A stretch of DNA of 64,000 bases from Clostridia bacterium. Lineage in GTDB: Bacteria; Bacillota; Clostridia; Christensenellales; Pumilibacteraceae. Below, piece after piece: positions 61,099 through 64,000 of this stretch (the stretch's first letter is position 1; every line of letters begins with the position of its first letter). Made by a program: the position numbers and the translations under genes. The stretch lies in the NCBI GenBank assembly GCA_022791915.1, contig JAAWAB010000002.1, forward strand, positions 62,001 to 126,000, written 5' to 3'. Below the pieces are notes generated by a model, which had not been told where the DNA came from, did no database searches, and saw only the letters and a program-made list of their open reading frames with translations.

Positions 61099-62211
61099 CT
61101 ATGCCTCGAATTTAGCCGCCACGTCTTTGAGTAGCTTGCGAATGGGCAAGTGTTGCGGACACGTTTTTTCGCATTTGCCGCACGCAATACAATCGGACGC
61201 CTTTCCGCGCCCCATGGTGTGTACGTCGTAATACCAATTGCTGTTCCAGTCGTTAAACTGTTTTTTTGCATTCATATCCGAAAACAGGTCGGGAATGGAA
61301 ATTTTAGCGGGGCAACCGTCCACACAGTAACGGCACGCCGTGCACGCAATTAAATCGGCTTTACGGAAAATTCCGTTGATTTTTCCGATTGCGTTCATCT
61401 CTTTACCGTTAAGCGGCTGAAAATCTTTCATAAACGCCACGTTTTCATTCATCTGTGTGCAATTACTCACGCCCGACAACACCATAAAAATGCCGTCGAA
61501 TCCTGCGGCAAACCGAATTGCGTAACTCGCCGCGCTTCCGCCGTGCAATTCGTTAAGCACCGCTTGTGCGTCGGACGGAAGATTAACGAGCGTGCCGCCC
61601 TTTACGGGTTCCATAACAATAATCGGCTTGCCGTGCTTGCGGCACACTTCGTAGCACTCTCTGCCGCGAATTCCCGCGTCGTCGTAATCTATGTAGTTAA
61701 ACTGAATCTGCACGAATTCGAGTGCGGGATACTCGGTGAGAATGGTATCGAGCACGTCGGGACTATCGTGAAACGAAAGCCCTACGTGGCGGATTTTGCC
61801 TTCCGCTTTGAGCGCAAACGCCGTTTCGTATGCGCGGCACTTTTTGTATTTGGCATAATAAGTACTCGTTTGCGCGTGCATAAGATAAAAATCGAAATAG
61901 TCTACCCCGCAAGCGGCAAGTTGACTCATGAAAAAGGGACGGATTTCTTCTTCAGACGCAAAATAATCGTTTGTCAGTTTATCGGCAATCAAGAATTTTT
62001 CGCGCGGATAGCGTTTAGCCACGCATTCGCGGAACGCGATTTCGCTGTTACCGCCCAAATATCCGTGCGCCGTGTCGAAATAATTGAATCCGTTTTCTAT
62101 AAACACATCTGTCATCGCTTTGATTTCGTCGTATCCCGCAGGCGCGCCGTCGGCGGGCAGACGCATAAGTCCGAATCCGAATTTTCCTTTTACTTCTTCA
62201 AAACATTGCAT
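61099..62211 (-). CDS. Aldo/keto reductase with C-terminal ferredoxin domain
   Basis: The 370-residue protein has an AKR barrel: FGLMRLPAD, NYFDTAHGYLGGNSE (Asp and Tyr of the catalytic set), ADKLTND (Lys), and YFDFYLMHAQT (His). After residue 280 a double 4Fe-4S domain follows: CTACRYCVDGCP and CIACGKCEKTCP. This AKR-ferredoxin fusion is common in Clostridia and probably couples substrate reduction to iron-sulfur electron flow. A weak promoter lies upstream near 62264-62292. GGAGGG precedes the start. Confidence 0.92.
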   Translation of the reverse strand: MQCFEEVKGKFGFGLMRLPADGAPAGYDEIKAMTDVFIENGFNYFDTAHGYLGGNSEIAFRECVAKRYPREKFLIADKLTNDYFASEEEIRPFFMSQLAACGVDYFDFYLMHAQTSTYYAKYKKCRAYETAFALKAEGKIRHVGLSFHDSPDVLDTILTEYPALEFVQIQFNYIDYDDAGIRGRECYEVCRKHGKPIIVMEPVKGGTLVNLPSDAQAVLNELHGGSAASYAIRFAAGFDGIFMVLSGVSNCTQMNENVAFMKDFQPLNGKEMNAIGKINGIFRKADLIACTACRYCVDGCPAKISIPDLFSDMNAKKQFNDWNSNWYYDVHTMGRGKASDCIACGKCEKTCPQHLPIRKLLKDVAAKFEA

Positions 62212-62263
62212 GATGTGTCCCTCCGTTACGTTCTTTCTTGACGTATATTTTTATCCGTACGAT

Positions 62264-62269
62264 ATTATA
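62264..62269 (-). promoter_or_regulatory. Possible -10 element of the aldo/keto reductase gene
   Basis: TATAAT on the minus strand, 52 bases before the ATG at 62211; the -35 (TTTAAG, 17 bases upstream) is weak. Confidence 0.4.
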
Positions 62270-62355
62270 CGTTTATTGCAATTTCACTTAAAACCCCTTG
62301 CAATCCAAAGTTACGTATAGTATAGCATACATTTTATAGGCGGGCAACCGAAATT

Positions 62356-63315
62356 TCAGCGCTCGCGCCCGTCGTTCAACACGTCGGCAATAAAATATCG
62401 CGGACGGTGCTTGCTTTCCATATACGTCTTGCCCACATAGTCGCCCACAATGCCCACCGACAGCACAACAATTCCCGAAAGCAGTCCCGCTCCCGCAAGA
62501 AGTATCCACCCCTGCCACAACAAGTTCAAGCAAAAAAGCGTGATTGTGGCGGCAAGCGCAAGCACCGAAAGCGCAATGAGCGCAATGCCCGTGTTGCGAA
62601 TCATTTTTATGGGCGTTACGGTGAGCGACGTAATGCCTTCATACGCAAACGACAGCATTTTTTTGAGCGGATATTTGCTTTCGCCCGCAAACCGTTCGGC
62701 ACGCTCGTAAAACACCAAATCGGATTTATAACCTATCATGGGCACCAAACCGCGCAAAAACAGGTTGCACTCCCGGTATTCGGAAAGCGCGAGTACCGCC
62801 CTGCGCGACATCAAACGGTAATCGGCATGATTGAACACGATATTTCCGCCCATTTTGTTGGTGAGTTTATAAAACGCTTCCGCCGTCCAACGTTTGAAAA
62901 AGCTGTCTTTCTTGCGCGCCTTGCGCACGCCGTAAACCACTTCGCACCCTTCGTGAAATTTATCCACCATTTCGTCTACGGCGTTTATATCGTCTTGCAA
63001 GTCGGCGTCCATGGAAACAATCGCATCGGCATACTTTGCCGCCGTTTCCAGTCCCGCAAGCAATGCGTTCTGGTGTCCGCGGTTGCGCGAAAGATTCACG
63101 CCCGAAAAATGCCCGTCCTCTTCGTGAAACTTGCGAATCAGCGCCCAAGTATTGTCTTTCGAGCCGTCGTTCACGTACAACACGCGGCTTTCGTCGCTGA
63201 TTTTGCCCGCGCCGATGAGCCCCGTCAGCTTTTCACGCAAACGCGCCGTAGTTTCGGCAAGCACGGGTTCTTCGTTGTAGCAAGGCACAACTATGTACAA
63301 AACGGTATCTTTCAT
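62356..63315 (-). CDS. GT2 glycosyltransferase with two membrane helices, GtrB/DPMS-like
   Basis: I start at ATG 63315 (MKDTVLYIVVPCYNEEPV); it overlaps the upstream stop by four bases and has GGAG before it. The 319-residue protein has a GT-A domain: VVPCYNEE, VLYVNDGSKDNT, LSRNRGHQNALLAGL and VSMDADLQDD (D-x-D). Two C-terminal membrane helices follow (NTGIALIALSVLALAATITL, GWILLAGAGLLSGIVVLSVG). This is the polyprenyl-phosphate sugar transferase type. It is in an operon with the membrane protein at the right edge, which probably uses the lipid-linked sugar. Confidence 0.92.
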   Translation of the reverse strand: MKDTVLYIVVPCYNEEPVLAETTARLREKLTGLIGAGKISDESRVLYVNDGSKDNTWALIRKFHEEDGHFSGVNLSRNRGHQNALLAGLETAAKYADAIVSMDADLQDDINAVDEMVDKFHEGCEVVYGVRKARKKDSFFKRWTAEAFYKLTNKMGGNIVFNHADYRLMSRRAVLALSEYRECNLFLRGLVPMIGYKSDLVFYERAERFAGESKYPLKKMLSFAYEGITSLTVTPIKMIRNTGIALIALSVLALAATITLFCLNLLWQGWILLAGAGLLSGIVVLSVGIVGDYVGKTYMESKHRPRYFIADVLNDGRER

Positions 63316-64000
63316 TTCCTTTTTCTCTCCTTTAATCCGTAAAGACGATAGCCGTCTTTCACCATTAGCAATTCGTATTTTTCTTCCCACCGCTCGGGTA
63401 TTACGTTATACGCCACAACATAGTCGGTTTTTCCTTCCGCAACCCACCTGTTTTGCGTCTGCGCAATATCGTCGAGCGGAATGTTCAACCCGCAAAAATA
63501 TTTGCACGTGGGCACAATCCCCGCCGCCGTATACACGCCCGTATCCAACGAAAGATAATCGAGCGAAGTTGCGTTGGGCGTTTCGTTTATAATCCGCGCA
63601 AACTTGTATTGCACCAAATCGTTTTTATCCCTTCCCATAGCCGAAACATTGGGGCACAAATGCAACGAGAGCGCCACCGTTACCGCCAAAATCGCGGCGG
63701 CTCCGCACGCGAAAACGTCGCGTTTTACCACCCGAGTGTTATCGCCCATCAAACGGCACAACGCCACGCCGCCCGTAAACGCGAATATGCAAACGGGTTG
63801 CCCGTAATACCGATACCCCACGCCGCCCGCAAAAGTGAAAATCACCGTGCCGCCGTACAATGCAAAAAGCGCGGCTTTTTCTTTTCCGCTCACGCGCTTG
63901 CTTATGGCAAAATATACGAATCCCGGCAATATAGCCGCATAAAATTGCCAACCGAACCTGAAAGACAGCAGATACGAACGGAGAATCCCCCAAAGTTTGC
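63312..64000 (-). CDS. Membrane protein, 5' part outside window
   Basis: The frame is open to the right edge (ILRSYLLSFRFGWQF and on), so the ATG at 63929 is not the start. At least four membrane helices are visible (AAILPGFVYFAIS, AALFALYGGTVIFTFAG, PVCIFAFTGGVALC, VFACGAAAILAVTVALSLHL). They are followed by an extracytoplasmic C-terminal domain with DYLSLDTGVYTAAGIVP and CKYFCGLNIP. The pattern is like the end of polyprenyl-linked mannosyl- or glycosyltransferases (GT-C type). It overlaps the GtrB-like gene by four bases, the donor/acceptor pairing expected for such enzymes. Confidence 0.7.
   Translation of the reverse strand, partial: KLWGILRSYLLSFRFGWQFYAAILPGFVYFAISKRVSGKEKAALFALYGGTVIFTFAGGVGYRYYGQPVCIFAFTGGVALCRLMGDNTRVVKRDVFACGAAAILAVTVALSLHLCPNVSAMGRDKNDLVQYKFARIINETPNATSLDYLSLDTGVYTAAGIVPTCKYFCGLNIPLDDIAQTQNRWVAEGKTDYVVAYNVIPERWEEKYELLMVKDGYRLYGLKERKRK

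Overview
The window looks like a chromosomal segment of an uncultured, low-to-mid GC, Gram-positive anaerobe of the Clostridia. Supporting signs are strong GGAGG-type ribosome binding sites, many lipobox lipoproteins, AraC-regulated sugar genes, a CotH-like kinase, a PadR/DUF1700/DUF4097 module, an EFR1 ferredoxin and a heterodimeric ABC exporter. I would guess a gut lineage, but this is inference. No rRNA, tRNA, CRISPR array or intact insertion sequence was seen. Almost all genes lie on the minus strand.

Bases 1-20549 form a carbohydrate-use region. It holds three Gfo/Idh/MocA oxidoreductases (one cut by the window edge), a xylose-isomerase-like TIM-barrel protein, two AraC regulators, an MFS carrier, a metallo-beta-lactamase hydrolase and two related TIM-barrel glycosidase-like proteins. 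It also has an ABC sugar importer (binding protein plus two permeases, no ATPase), two large lipoproteins sharing a repeated module, and a CotH-family lipoprotein. The picture is binding, import and oxidative processing of an unknown glycan or glycoside.

Bases 20550-27360 carry a short-chain dehydrogenase/flavodoxin-ferredoxin pair, a PadR envelope-stress module, and a divergent HAD phosphatase / glycosyltransferase pair that share a nearly symmetric promoter region.

Bases 27615-47964 are the most interesting part: what looks like one minus-strand operon of about 20 kb. It starts at a strong promoter (TTGACG-17-TATAAT), a 29-codon leader ORF and a hairpin. Then follow two YbjN-like proteins, an FtsK/SpoIIIE translocase with an ESCRT-III-like N-terminus, a free ESCRT-III-like protein, a zinc-ribbon/Sel1/trypsin-like protease, an SPFH protein like B. 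subtilis YdjI, a coiled-coil protein and a second free ESCRT-III-like protein. After these come a Vps4-like AAA ATPase with an MIT-like N-terminus, a zinc-ribbon/TIR-like/LRR/propeller giant, a SNF2 helicase, a cysteine-rich protein and a multi-pass membrane protein with many InlB B-type repeats. It ends at a hairpin terminator. I infer an undescribed or poorly described bacterial ESCRT-III/Vps4-type membrane-remodelling system tied to DNA translocation and possibly to defence.

Bases 47961-64000 are mostly ordinary: a heterodimeric ABC exporter, polyphosphate kinase, phosphofructokinase, a glycerol-kinase pseudogene with a large internal deletion, an ECF S-component and a secreted transglutaminase-like protein. 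They are followed by a DUF1893 protein, an aldo/keto reductase with ferredoxin domain, a GT2 glycosyltransferase and a membrane protein cut by the window edge.
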